A stretch of DNA of 64,000 nt from Streptomyces aurantiacus (GCF_001418335.1 NZ_LIPP01000059.1:18318-82317); one strand, 5' to 3'. Positions 23,343 to 32,716 are shown, counted from the stretch's first letter. Numbers and translations are program-made. The notes: generated by a model from the letters alone, not told the origin.

Positions 23343-26066
23343 GTGCTCTACATGCCGCTGCGCCGTAAGTTCCGGTACATCCACGAGCCGTTGCCGGCCG
23401 GTGACGAGGCCCTTCCGGCGCTCGGGCACGAGTCGCTGGTCCAGGCGCTGAGGGAGCGGCTGACCTACTCGCACGGCGGGGCCTTCCTGGTGAGCGGTTT
23501 CCGGGGCGTCGGCAAGTCGACCTTGGTGCTGCGAGCGCTGGACAAGGCCAAGGACGCGTGGGGCAAACGGGACGTCATGCTGGTGGTGCATCTGAACGTG
23601 GGGCGCACCATGACGACCGATCAGCTGCTGTTCGCCGTCGTGCGGCGCATCTTCGAGTCTCTCGACGACCGTGATCTGCTGGTGGGTCTGCCACGGGAGG
23701 TGCAGCGGTCGCTGCTGCTGGCCTACTCGCGTACGTCGCTGTCGTTCACCCAGACCCAGTCGGAGAGCAAGGAACGGGGCACGACCGTGGGGCTCGCTCC
23801 GCAGCACCGACTGCTTCCCACGATGAGCTTCAACAGCCGCCGGACCCGCGCGCAGGCCTCGGAGGCGGCGTTCCTCGCGTACTCCGAGACGGACGTCGAG
23901 CACGACCTCGTCCGCATCCTCCATCTCCTCAACGGCAGCGAGGGCCGCCCCGAGCAACGGACGCGTCCGCAAAGGCTGTTACGGCGAAGACGCCGACGAC
24001 AGACCGCGAGGCTGCGGGTGCACCCGGTGGTCGTCCTCGACGAGGTGGACAAGCTCACCGACAACAAGGACGAGGAACTCGCTCTCTTCGAGGGGGTGTT
24101 GGGCCGGATCAAGAACGTCCTCACGGCGCGCGGCGCGCACTTCATCGTCGTGGCCGGTCCCGATCTGCACGACCGCGCCATCCAGGACGCCGACCGGGGC
24201 AACGGCGTGTACGAGAGTGTCTTCGGCTGGCGGATGTACGTGCCGTGCCTGTGGGACGCGCCCGAACGTCTGGTCCGGGGCCTGGTCGGAGAGGTCGGCG
24301 CACAGGAACCACAACCGGTCCGGGGTCCTCCGACACCGCCTCCCGGCGGCACGGTGAACGGTGCGCCTGTCACGTACCCCACCTACCCACCCGACATCAC
24401 GTACCGCATCCCGCAGACGCCGATGGACGAGGCGAGACTGGCCCGGTTCATCAGCTATCTGTGCTTCAAGGCGCGCGGCGTACCGCGGCGTCTGCTGCAG
24501 GAGTTCAACTCGACGGTGGTGTGGGAGGACGGCTCCCCCTCGCTGCGTGTGAGTGAGGCGGACTGGGCACGGATCGACTTCTACGCACGGCTGGAAGCGG
24601 TCGTCTCCGAGGCGATCGCCGTGAGCGATCCCGAGGGACCCGCGCGCGTGGCGATCGACGACGACCGGCGACGGCTCGGCGGCTACCACGTGGTGGACTG
24701 GGCGCTGCGCAGCGAAGGCAGACCGTTCACCTGCACCGATGTGACGGGTTCTCAGGGGATCGACCCGCTGCTGCGGATGACGCCGCCTGCGGTGGAGCGC
24801 CTGATGCGGCATCTGGTCAGGGCGGGCATGCTGGACGTGGTGAGCGAGCCCGGCCGACCGAACGCGACCCGGTACGGCGGCGCGGAATCCACGCTGGCCT
24901 ACTACAAGTTGTCGGACGCGTACAAGCGCCAGTTGGCCGGCTTCGTACGCAGCAGTGAGAGCGAACGTTCGGATCTGGGGATCGTCGCACCGCTGCCGGG
25001 CTCCGGCCCGTACGGCGGGACCGTGACCGTCGATCCCGCTCCGCCGTCTCCGCCGGTGACGGGCCACGGCCCCCTTCCGGCGGGCGGGACGCCGTCGGTG
25101 CCCCGGGCCCCTGCCGCGTCGGCGGCCCCCGCGGCCGGCACCCCCGCGGTCGCCGTACTGGCCGAGCGGTACGAGATGAGCAGCCTTCTGGGCCAGGGCG
25201 GGATGGGCGCGGTGTACCAGGGACGGGACCTGCTGACCGGCCGGCCCATCGCCATCAAGGTGCTGCACAACGCCGCCCGCAACGACGAGCAGATGCTGGC
25301 GAGGTTCCGGCGTGAGGCCCAGGTGAGCCGTCAGCTGAACCATCCGCAGATCGTACGCACGCTGGACGCCCTGGGCGGCGGCGCGGACGCCGAGCCCGCA
25401 CTGATCATGGAACTGGTCGAGGGTCCTTCCCTGTGGGACGTGTTGAACGAGCGGGGCCCGCTGCCCGCCGGGCTGGTCGCGCGGATCGGCCGGCAGTTGG
25501 GCGAGGCTCTCGCCTTCATCGACGACATGGGCATCTCGCGTATCGACCTCAAGCCGAGCAACGTCCTGGTCCATCCCGAACGCGGCGCTGTGATCATCGA
25601 CTTGGGCATCGCGAGACCGCTGACGGACGACAGGGAGCTGACCGTCGTCGGGATGGTGATCGGGACACCGGGATACATGGCCCCTGAACAGGCACGGGGC
25701 GGCCCTGCGGACATCAGGACCGACCTGTACACGCTGGGGATCCTCATGTACCAGTGCCTTGCGGGAACGCTGCCCTGGGACGCGTCGTCGGCGATTCAGA
25801 TGATCTACGAGATCGCGAACACGGAGGTGTCCGTGGACGCCCTGCCCGTCTCCGAAGAACTCCGTGCGCTGCTCGGCAGCACGCTGTCCCGTTCACCCGA
25901 CTCCCGCCCCCGCGATCCCGGGGAGTTCCTGGCGCGGCTCGCCTCGACGCCCGAGGCGCAGGAGGAGATCTCGCTCGAAGACGTGGGAACACCGGACGAG
26001 GCGGAGAATGCGGAGCCGCCCGACCCGGATCCGGACGCCGTCCCCGAACCGACCGCGATCGACTGA
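23343..26066 (+). CDS. AAA-type ATPase fused to Ser/Thr protein kinase
   Basis: About 907 residues. The start is uncertain: GTG 23343 sits after GGGGGA, TTG 23328 and ATG 23352 are alternatives. The N-terminal ~450 residues are an Orc/STAND-like ATPase: Walker A GFRGVGKST near residue 55, an Arg-rich insert, Walker B VVVLDEVDKL near 235 and a sensor strand HFIVVAGPDL. A winged-helix-like stretch (HVVDWALRSEGRPFTCTDV) follows, a Pro/Ala linker, then a C-terminal PknB-type kinase: LGQGGMGAVYQG, AIKVLH (Lys), IDLKPSN, IIDLGIAR for DFG, GTPGYMAPEQ. The HRD is changed to RID, so it is a non-RD kinase. The reverse order (N-kinase) is commoner. The tail is very acidic. An in-frame TTA at 23979 suggests bldA dependence. 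Function unknown; a nucleotide-switched signalling kinase is inferred. Confidence 0.85.
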   Translation: MLYMPLRRKFRYIHEPLPAGDEALPALGHESLVQALRERLTYSHGGAFLVSGFRGVGKSTLVLRALDKAKDAWGKRDVMLVVHLNVGRTMTTDQLLFAVVRRIFESLDDRDLLVGLPREVQRSLLLAYSRTSLSFTQTQSESKERGTTVGLAPQHRLLPTMSFNSRRTRAQASEAAFLAYSETDVEHDLVRILHLLNGSEGRPEQRTRPQRLLRRRRRRQTARLRVHPVVVLDEVDKLTDNKDEELALFEGVLGRIKNVLTARGAHFIVVAGPDLHDRAIQDADRGNGVYESVFGWRMYVPCLWDAPERLVRGLVGEVGAQEPQPVRGPPTPPPGGTVNGAPVTYPTYPPDITYRIPQTPMDEARLARFISYLCFKARGVPRRLLQEFNSTVVWEDGSPSLRVSEADWARIDFYARLEAVVSEAIAVSDPEGPARVAIDDDRRRLGGYHVVDWALRSEGRPFTCTDVTGSQGIDPLLRMTPPAVERLMRHLVRAGMLDVVSEPGRPNATRYGGAESTLAYYKLSDAYKRQLAGFVRSSESERSDLGIVAPLPGSGPYGGTVTVDPAPPSPPVTGHGPLPAGGTPSVPRAPAASAAPAAGTPAVAVLAERYEMSSLLGQGGMGAVYQGRDLLTGRPIAIKVLHNAARNDEQMLARFRREAQVSRQLNHPQIVRTLDALGGGADAEPALIMELVEGPSLWDVLNERGPLPAGLVARIGRQLGEALAFIDDMGISRIDLKPSNVLVHPERGAVIIDLGIARPLTDDRELTVVGMVIGTPGYMAPEQARGGPADIRTDLYTLGILMYQCLAGTLPWDASSAIQMIYEIANTEVSVDALPVSEELRALLGSTLSRSPDSRPRDPGEFLARLASTPEAQEEISLEDVGTPDEAENAEPPDPDPDAVPEPTAID

Positions 26067-26445
26067 TGCTCCCATGGGTGTGCCGACGGATGTTGCGCAA
26101 AGCCATCTGTGAACAGCGTGGATCCGGTTCGCGGCAGGCCACGCGGAGGTCTACCGGCTGTTCCCTCGGCGTCCGTTCCCCGAAGACCTGGCAGATCAGC
26201 GCCGACCGCCTCGCCGGCTCTGTCACCATCAGGGTCGGTGTGGCCGGCTCGGAAGGCGCGGCCGCACCGTGGGAGTGACGCACGCCGGACCGTGCGCGGC
26301 GGCAGGTCCGGCAGACGGACGGCGACCACGCCCCGCGGGAGTCGCGGCGTACTGGTGCCGAGGATGCGGCGGACCGCCGGACTCCACCCTCACTTCCACC
26401 CGTGGGTCCAGGCGCGCAAGGTCGCGTGACAGCACGCTTGAGGGC
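26067..26445. other. Intergenic region without a recognised gene
   Basis: About 380 bp. Several frames run through, but their residues are arginine/proline shadows with no family match. Confidence 0.4.
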
Positions 26446-26988
26446 ATGACCACCACCGACTGGATCACCGACATCGCCCTCGTACTCGTCGTCTTCCGGC
26501 AGCTGCGAGAAGGCCGCCTGGACTTCAAGTCCTACTTGCTCCCTCTGGGGATCGTGGCCTTCGTGGCCTCCCGGTACCTGCACACCGTCCCCACCGCGGG
26601 CAACGACCTGGTGCTGGTCGGAGCGCTGGTCGGGGCCGGCGCGGTGCTCGGCGTCGCAGGCGGCGTCCACACCCGGATCCGCGGTGCCGACGGACACCTT
26701 TTCATCAAGGCAGGTGCCGTCTCGGCAGTCCTGTGGGTGCTCGGCATGGGCGCGCGCATGGGCTTCCAGGTGTGGGTCGATCACGGCGGCGCCGACGACG
26801 TGGCCCGGTTCAGCGTCACCCATGACATCACCACCGTCGACGCCTGGGTTGCCGCGTTCGTGCTGATGGCGCTCACCGAGGTGGTCACACGCTTGACCAC
26901 GGTCTTCGTCCGGAGCCGCCGGGTGGACCGCCGGCCGCAGCACCCCGCGGGTACGCGTCCCACCGCAGCCCTCGACCGCACCGCCTGA
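26446..26988 (+). CDS. Multi-spanning membrane protein, function unknown
   Basis: 180 residues from the ATG at 26446; the longer frame upstream is non-conserved. About five hydrophobic helices: WITDIALVLVVFRQL, YLLPLGIVAFVASRYL, DLVLVGALVGAGAVLGVAGG, IKAGAVSAVLWVLGMG and DAWVAAFVLMALTEVVTRL, with a basic C-terminal tail. It resembles DUF1453-type membrane proteins that precede two-component genes. The next gene, a histidine kinase, starts within about 20 bp, so it is probably co-transcribed and may form its sensor partner. No catalytic motif visible. Confidence 0.75.
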   Translation: MTTTDWITDIALVLVVFRQLREGRLDFKSYLLPLGIVAFVASRYLHTVPTAGNDLVLVGALVGAGAVLGVAGGVHTRIRGADGHLFIKAGAVSAVLWVLGMGARMGFQVWVDHGGADDVARFSVTHDITTVDAWVAAFVLMALTEVVTRLTTVFVRSRRVDRRPQHPAGTRPTAALDRTA

Positions 26989-27008
26989 CCGTGGGCTATG
27001 GTCGCGGC

Positions 27009-28192
27009 GTGTCCACGAGTACCCCCGACCCCGGGCCGGCTCCTGAGCGGGAGCCCGGCCCCCGGGTCATACCCCGCCAGGACCCCCGTGCGCAATGGGT
27101 CGTCACTCTGGCGGTCGTCGTCGCCGCGATCGTGACCGTCCGCCCGGTGGACACCAGCGGCCGTGGCCTGGCGGTGGCCGCGCTGATCGTGGTCAATTCC
27201 GTCGCTCTGCTGGCCCGGCACGTGCCCGACGCCAGGTTCCCTCCCCGCGCCGCGCTCGTCTGGCTGACCCTGGGTGTCGTGGCGGCCGCCGCCCTCATCG
27301 GAGTCGGCCGCAGCGGCTCCACCTACCTGTTCGCGTACTTCCTCGTCGGCCATATCGGCTACCGCCTTCCCCTCAAGCAGGCTCTGTCGATTGCGGCTGC
27401 GTCCAGCCTGCTCTGCGGCGGTGTCCTGTACTTCCGCCTCGGCCCCGGTCACGAGGAACTGCCCTGGGCCCTCGGCCTCACCATCGGCGCCCCGGTGGTG
27501 GCCGGGATCCTCAGCCGCAGCAGACAGCGCGCCGTGGAGGCGATGATCTCGTCCGCCGAGTCTGCCGAGCGGGCCGCCCGCGCCGAAGCCCGGACCGCCG
27601 TCCTCACCGAGCGCGGCCGGATCGCCCGGGACGTCCACGATGTGCTGGCGCATTCACTGGCCGGGATCAACATGCAGCTGGAACTGGCGGACGCCCTACT
27701 CGACACCGGCGATCTGGGAAAGGTCCGCGAGGCGAACGACAAGGCCCACAGCATGGTCAAAGAGAGCCTGAAACAGGCCCAGTGGACCGTATACGCGCTG
27801 CGCGAGGACGCCCTTCCGCTGCTCGACAGCCTGACCGCGATGGTCGAGTCCTCCGGCCACCGCGACGCCCTGACCGTCACCGGAACCGTCCGCGAACTGT
27901 CGGCGCAGGTCACCCAGAACCTGCTGCGTATCGCCCAGGAGGCGCTGACCAACGCCGCCCGGCACGCCCCGGGCGCCGACGCCCGGGTGGAGCTGACGTT
28001 CGATGCCGCATCGACGACACTGAGGATTCTCAACGGTCCCGCGGTCGGCGAGGTGACGGCAGGCGTCGGCAGCGGAATGGGGCTGATCGGCATGCGCGAA
28101 CGCGTCGCCCTGCTGGGTGGCACCATGACCGCGGGCCCGGTCACGGAGGGCCCCGACCAAGGCGGCTGGCTGGTGGAGGCAGTGATCCCGGG

Positions 28193-28196
<4 letters not shown>
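27009..28196 (+). CDS. NarL-type sensor histidine kinase
   Basis: About 395 residues from the GTG at 27009 (an earlier GTG at 26991 is possible; neither has a good ribosome site). Six hydrophobic segments, from WVVTLAVVVAAIVTV to ALGLTIGAPVVAGIL, make a membrane sensor without a large external domain. A linker coil leads to HisKA_3: ERGRIARDVHDVLAHSLAGI, with the phospho-His in RDVHD. The HATPase has LLRIAQEALTNAARHAPG (N-box) and GSGMGLIGMRERVALLGG (G-box). This family usually pairs with LuxR-type response regulators, and one follows with a 4-bp overlap. Signal unknown. Confidence 0.9.
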
Positions 28197-28864
<668 letters not shown>

Positions 28865-29073
28865 CCTCCCCTGTGAGAGAGCGAGTCGTCGGCGATTTTC
28901 ACCCGCGGCCCTTCGCGTCCTTCGGCCTTGCCGGGCGGTGGAGGCGGTCGCTTCGGCCTGCTGCTCGGGGATCGGCTGGGCAACGGCGGACAGGGGGGCG
29001 TCCGTGCCGTGAGTGCCGACCAGCTCGACCAGGTCGACCAGCTGCGGTCCGGGCGAGCAGGCCAGGCAGAGGG
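28865..29073. other. Convergent intergenic region
   Basis: About 200 bp between two converging genes. No gene is seen, and no strong terminator stem was identified by eye. Confidence 0.35.
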
Positions 29074-29415
29074 TCAGGCACCCGCCCTGTGCCGCGGTTC
29101 AGCAGGGTGGCGTAGCTGTTCGTTGATGCGCTGGGCTTCTTCGAGCTGGTCTTCGAGGATGATGATGCGGCAGGCGGCCTCGACCGGGGTGCCCTGGTCG
29201 ACGAGTTCGCGGGCGCGGGCGGCGATCTTCAGTTGGTAGCGGGAGTAGCGGCGGTGTCCGCCCTCGGAACGCAGCGGAGTGATGAGGCGGGCTTCACCGA
29301 TGGCCCGCAGGAAGGCGGGGGTGGTGCCGAGTATTTCGGCGGCCCGTCCCATGGTGTAGGCGGGGTAGTCGTCGTCGTCGAGACGGCCGAGGGTGTTTTC
29401 TGCTGTCACTGGCAC
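29074..29415 (-). CDS. MerR-like helix-turn-helix regulator
   Basis: 113 residues. A single MerR-type winged HTH: AYTMGRAAEILGTTPAFLRA, the wing IGEARLITPLRSEGGHRRYSR, then a short coiled coil VEAACRIIILEDQLEEAQR. The effector domain is absent, as in HspR and BldC-class small MerR proteins. It lies next to the rheA-hsp18 block and is preceded by a 32-bp perfect palindrome ending 25 bp from the start codon, which is a natural autoregulatory site. A heat or envelope stress role is inferred from position only. Confidence 0.8.
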   Translation of the reverse strand: MPVTAENTLGRLDDDDYPAYTMGRAAEILGTTPAFLRAIGEARLITPLRSEGGHRRYSRYQLKIAARARELVDQGTPVEAACRIIILEDQLEEAQRINEQLRHPAEPRHRAGA

Positions 29416-29439
29416 CTCTGATCGGGGAACGCGCGTCGA

Positions 29440-29471
29440 GGGGCCTTGGTGCCGTACGGCACCAAGGCCCC
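29440..29471. promoter_or_regulatory. 32-bp perfect loopless palindrome upstream of MerR-like gene
   Basis: GGGGCCTTGGTGCCGT is followed directly by its exact reverse complement. The arms touch, with no loop, which favours an operator (or a hairpin tip GTAC) over a terminator. It lies between the divergent-facing MerR-like gene and the gap to the ATP-binding protein gene. Confidence 0.7.
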
Positions 29472-29893
29472 GAGGATGTGAACACCATCTGCCGGCCTAC
29501 TGCTGTGCCGGACTTCGTTGTCCGCACCGTCTCCGAGGGGAGGGGGACATGTGCGGGGATCGCGGATGCGTGACCGTGGGACCACCTTCCGTTCCGGGGC
29601 CTGCGGTACCCGGGCTGCTACGTCCTCGCCCGGGCGATCCTGATGGCGTCTGCCTCCTTCTTCCTTCTGATCCGTCGACTTCTTGGCTACGAGGAAGACA
29701 CTAACCCTGGAAAGCCTGGATGTCTACTTTGGCCGTGACAGATTTTCTGCGAGGTGGAGCGACTGCCTTCTGCCGCGGCTGTCACCCCAAAGCTGCACCG
29801 GAGGGCGCCGTCGGGGTGTGAAGTCCGTCGGGGCGGGCAGATGGGGCGTCACGGCACAAGCGACACAACCGATCACAGGTGGGGTGTACGCGC
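29472..29893. other. Intergenic region, probable promoter zone
   Basis: About 420 bp with no gene. The stretch 29650-29760 has locally lower GC (GGAAGACACTAACCC, GTGACAGATTTTCTGC) and may carry the promoter of the following ATP-binding protein gene. Confidence 0.35.
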
Positions 29894-30361
29894 ATGAACA
29901 ACACGACGATGATCACCGACACGCCGACCCCCGCGCCCGCCGTGGTGCGGGGCGACAGCGCGGACAGCATCCGCCAGGCCCGCGAGACCGCCCGCGCCTT
30001 CGCCGTCGGCCTGACACCGGCGCCGGACCCGTCCCTGGCGGACACTCTGGTCCTGATGGTGTCCGAACTCGCCACCAACGCCCTGCGCCACGGCGGCGGC
30101 CGCTACACCCTCGAACTCTCCGCCGGTCCGAACACGGTGACCGCGGCGGTCAGCGACCTCAGCCCGGCACCCCCGCGCGAGCGCACCCCCGACCTCAACG
30201 GCGACACCGGCGGCTTCGGCTGGCACATGATCCGCCACCTCGCCGGCCACCTGGCCATCAAGCCTGGGCCCGGACGCGGCAAAACCATCCACGCTCAACT
30301 CCCCCGACAGCTCGCACTCGCGGAGTCCACCGGCAACGCTCGTACGGCGGGAGCGGCCTGA
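29894..30361 (+). CDS. ATP-binding protein of the anti-sigma (HATPase_c) type
   Basis: 155 residues from the ATG; the frame upstream is shadow. One GHKL fold: DTLVLMVSELATNALRHGGG is the N-box, and NGDTGGFGWHMIRHLAGHL is the G-box. The ATP-lid is short, as in SpoIIAB/RsbW-like regulators of Streptomyces. It lacks a sensor and a His, so it probably acts as an anti-sigma factor kinase or a partner of an anti-anti-sigma factor not encoded here. It is on the + strand before rheA (convergent). C-terminus is a short Ala/Thr tail. Confidence in partner is low. Confidence 0.85.
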   Translation: MNNTTMITDTPTPAPAVVRGDSADSIRQARETARAFAVGLTPAPDPSLADTLVLMVSELATNALRHGGGRYTLELSAGPNTVTAAVSDLSPAPPRERTPDLNGDTGGFGWHMIRHLAGHLAIKPGPGRGKTIHAQLPRQLALAESTGNARTAGAA

Positions 30362-30453
30362 CGGGGCGGGCATGGATCAAAGAGAGGTCGTGGTGGCGGT
30401 GTCCGACCGTGAGCGCATGTTCGACGGGCTGCCGTGTCCGTGGCGGAGCGGCG

Positions 30454-31086
30454 TCACCCGTTGGCGTGGCGGAGTCGGTCGGTGTGGTGGTTGATCGTGT
30501 CGACGCGGGCCGCGAGATCGGGGTGGCCCGCCTCCAGGTACGTGTGGGTGCGGAGCAGAGGGTCAAGGAGGCGGGCCGCGTCATTGTCGCCGAGGGCCTC
30601 GGTGAGGTGGGCGCGAGCGACGGCGGGGAGGTCGGTGAGGGCGGTGATCTGGCCGGCCAACTGGCGCAGGTCGGCGGCGTTGACGCGAGCCCAGGCAGCG
30701 ACGGTGCGGTCGGCGGCGCGTCGGTCACGGGTGGCCTGAACGCGCTGGTCGCCGGTTGTCCCGGGTACCCCGGGGCGCACGCGCAGGTAGCGGCGTTCGG
30801 CGGCCTGCCGGCTGGCCACGCCGAGGGGGTGAGCCAGGTCGGCCCAGCTGGTACCGGCCGCGCGGGCCGTTTCGATCAGCCCCGCCTCCCATCCGGCGAG
30901 CTGCTCGCGCAGTTCGCGCAGCAGCAGCAAGGCGGCCAGTGCCTGCTCGGAACTGGCCTGCCCGTCCTCGGCGCCCAGCCCGGCGTGGGGCGCTCTGGCG
31001 TCACGAAGAGCCTGGTCGACCGCGTTGAGTGCCGTGGCCGCGGCGAAGAAGGAGGAAGGGGCACTGGAGTGGTCGGATGTGGTCAT
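30454..31086 (-). CDS. rheA: HSP18 transcriptional repressor RheA
   Basis: 210 residues from ATG 31086 with GGAAGG 8 bases upstream; an ATG at 31137 would give ~227 residues but lies inside the operator. The protein is Ala/Arg-rich and helical: FFAAATALNAVDQALRDAR, LLLLRELREQLAGWE, AGTSWADLAHPLGVASRQAAE (probable HTH, recognition around VASRQAAERR), LRQLAGQITALTDLP. It matches the Streptomyces RheA type, a thermosensor that represses hsp18 and its own gene and loses DNA binding when warm. The divergent neighbour is an Hsp20-family gene, and the known RheA operator lies between them. Identity rests on both sequence type and context. Confidence 0.85.
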   Translation of the reverse strand: MTTSDHSSAPSSFFAAATALNAVDQALRDARAPHAGLGAEDGQASSEQALAALLLLRELREQLAGWEAGLIETARAAGTSWADLAHPLGVASRQAAERRYLRVRPGVPGTTGDQRVQATRDRRAADRTVAAWARVNAADLRQLAGQITALTDLPAVARAHLTEALGDNDAARLLDPLLRTHTYLEAGHPDLAARVDTINHHTDRLRHANG

Positions 31087-31130
31087 GGGGCGCCTTCCCG
31101 CTGGCGTCACCCTCTCGGCGACGTTCCTGC

Positions 31131-31159
31131 TTGTCATCGTTTCGATGACATGTTACAAC
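31131..31159 (+). promoter_or_regulatory. hsp18 promoter with overlapping RheA operator
   Basis: TTGTCA and TACAAC are separated by 17 bases, a plausible HrdB-type promoter for hsp18. Inside it, TGTCATC-GTTTC-GATGACA (31132-31150) is a perfect dyad that equals the TGTCATC-N5-GATGACA operator I recall for Streptomyces albus RheA. Binding here would block the -35 and spacer. Confidence 0.8.
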
Positions 31160-31217
31160 GGGTGGCAGACGAAGCGCATTGGCAGGTACTGCCCGAACCT
31201 TGTGGAGGTGTTTCGCG

Positions 31218-31652
31218 ATGTTGATGCGCACCGACCCGTTCCGCGAACTCGACCGGATCGCCCAGCAGCTGACCGGCACGACGGGGACCTGGTCCAGGCC
31301 CTCGGCGATGGCCATGGACGCCTACCGCGAGGGCGAGGAATACGTCATCGCCCTCGACCTCCCCGGCGTCGCCAAGGACGCGATCGACATCGACGTCGAG
31401 CGGAACATGCTGACCGTCAAGGCCGAGCGCCGGCCGGAGAACAAGGCCGATGACGTGCAGATGGAGCTCTCCGAGCGGCCGCTGGGCGTCTTCTCCCGCC
31501 AACTGGTACTGGCCGACACCCTGGACACGGACCGGATCCGGGCGGACTACGACGCCGGGGTCCTGACCCTGCGGATCCCGATCGCCGAGCGCGCCAAGCC
31601 CCGCAAGATCACCATCGGCGGAGAGTCCGCGCACAAGGAGATCAGTAGCTGA
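31218..31652 (+). CDS. hsp18: Small heat-shock protein, Hsp20/alpha-crystallin family (HSP18)
   Basis: 144 residues from the ATG behind GGAGG. The N-terminal arm MRTDPFRELDRIAQQL is typical of bacterial Hsp20 class proteins. The alpha-crystallin domain follows: DAYREGEEYVIALDLPGV, IDVERNMLTVKAERR, RPLGVFSRQLVLADTLD, and YDAGVLTLRIPIAE which carries the G(V/A)L motif. A C-terminal KPRKITIGG contains the IxI-type anchor. It binds unfolded proteins without ATP and forms oligomers in the cytosol. Expression is expected to be repressed by RheA and released on heat. DUF2267-like genes follow within 100 bp on the same strand. Confidence 0.93.
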   Translation: MLMRTDPFRELDRIAQQLTGTTGTWSRPSAMAMDAYREGEEYVIALDLPGVAKDAIDIDVERNMLTVKAERRPENKADDVQMELSERPLGVFSRQLVLADTLDTDRIRADYDAGVLTLRIPIAERAKPRKITIGGESAHKEISS

Positions 31653-31747
31653 GCCACACCGTGCGGCAGCGGAGGGCGGGAAGTGATCCTCACCCGGTCC
31701 CGTCCTCCGCGCCGCGCACGGGCGCAGGAGGCAGCCAGGAGGCAGCG

Positions 31748-32143
31748 ATGACCCTGCGATGGGAAGCATTCCTCGCCCAGGTGCAGGAACGCGGCGAGTA
31801 CGGCACACCCCAGGAAGCCGAACGGGCGGCACGCACCGTTATGGCACTGCTGGGCGCGCACCTGGTCGGTGAGGTCCGGGCCGAACTGGCCGCCCGGCTC
31901 CCGGAGACTTTCGCTCTGATCCTGCTCAGCCCGTTGCAGGCTGCCGAACCTCTCCCACCGGACCGGTTCGTGCGGGCCGCCGCGGCGTGGATCGAGGGAG
32001 CCACCGAACAGACGGCGACCTGGGACGTCAGCGCGTTACTGAGCGTCGCGGCCGATGTCGCCGGTGAGGACCTCACCCACCGCATCCTGCTCCAGCTCCC
32101 GCCGGGATACGACCTCCTCTTCGGCTGCCCCCAGCCCACCTGA
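31748..32143 (+). CDS. DUF2267-like protein (first of a tandem pair)
   Basis: 131 residues. Features shared with the next gene: FLAQVQERGEYGTPQEAERAA near the start, a VMALLGAHLVGEVRAELAARLPE helical pair in the middle, and the ending ILLQLPPGYDLLFG. These are the hallmarks of the DUF2267 helical family, often found near Hsp20 genes in actinobacteria. It has an in-frame TTA at 32036, so translation may depend on bldA tRNA. No catalytic residues visible. Function unknown; location suggests a stress role. Confidence 0.75.
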   Translation: MTLRWEAFLAQVQERGEYGTPQEAERAARTVMALLGAHLVGEVRAELAARLPETFALILLSPLQAAEPLPPDRFVRAAAAWIEGATEQTATWDVSALLSVAADVAGEDLTHRILLQLPPGYDLLFGCPQPT

Positions 32144-32243
32144 GCCCACCGGCCACCCCCGAAACCGGCAGCGCCGACGGCCACCCGCCGGACCGTCCGA
32201 ACACGCTGCCAAAACCCCCGTACGAGAAAGGCGACATCCACCG

Positions 32244-32684
32244 ATGCCTCCCCTGCCCCTGCCCGCACAGGACCAGGCCGCGCCGGACATGACGTTCGAC
32301 CAGATGCTGGAAAGAATCCGCTACGACGGCGCGTACCCGACCCGTGAGCACGCCGAAGAGGTCGCCCGGGCTGTGCTGGCAGCTCTGGGCCGTCAGCTCA
32401 CCGGCGACGAACGCGTTGCCCTCGCCGCCCGCCTACCCGCCGAAGCGGCCCGCGTCTTCGCCGCCGAGATCCCCGAGGCGCAACCGCTCACCGGCTGGGG
32501 CATGGTCAAGGACCTCGCCACCCGCACCGGCGGAACCCCCGCCATCGCACGCTGGGACACCGGAACCGTCCTCGCCGCCGTCGCGCACCTCGCCGGCCCC
32601 CACCTCCTCGACCGCATCCTCGCCCAACTTCCGCCCGGCTACGCACTCCTGTTCGGCCGCGCCGAACTCATCCAGGCCGCATAA
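32244..32684 (+). CDS. DUF2267-like protein (second of a tandem pair)
   Basis: 146 residues; paralogue of the preceding gene. MTFDQMLERIRYDGAYPTRE, AEEVARAVLAALGRQLTGDE, then AALARLPAEAARVFAAE-type helices and the ending ILAQLPPGYALLFGRAEL line up one-to-one with it. A Pro-rich leader (PPLPLPAQDQ) is extra. It is 100 bp downstream of the first, with no clear terminator between, so they may form an operon with hsp18. Function unknown. Confidence 0.75.
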   Translation: MPPLPLPAQDQAAPDMTFDQMLERIRYDGAYPTREHAEEVARAVLAALGRQLTGDERVALAARLPAEAARVFAAEIPEAQPLTGWGMVKDLATRTGGTPAIARWDTGTVLAAVAHLAGPHLLDRILAQLPPGYALLFGRAELIQAA

Positions 32685-32716
32685 CCCGACCGGGGCACCG
32701 AGCCACAGAGGTGGGT

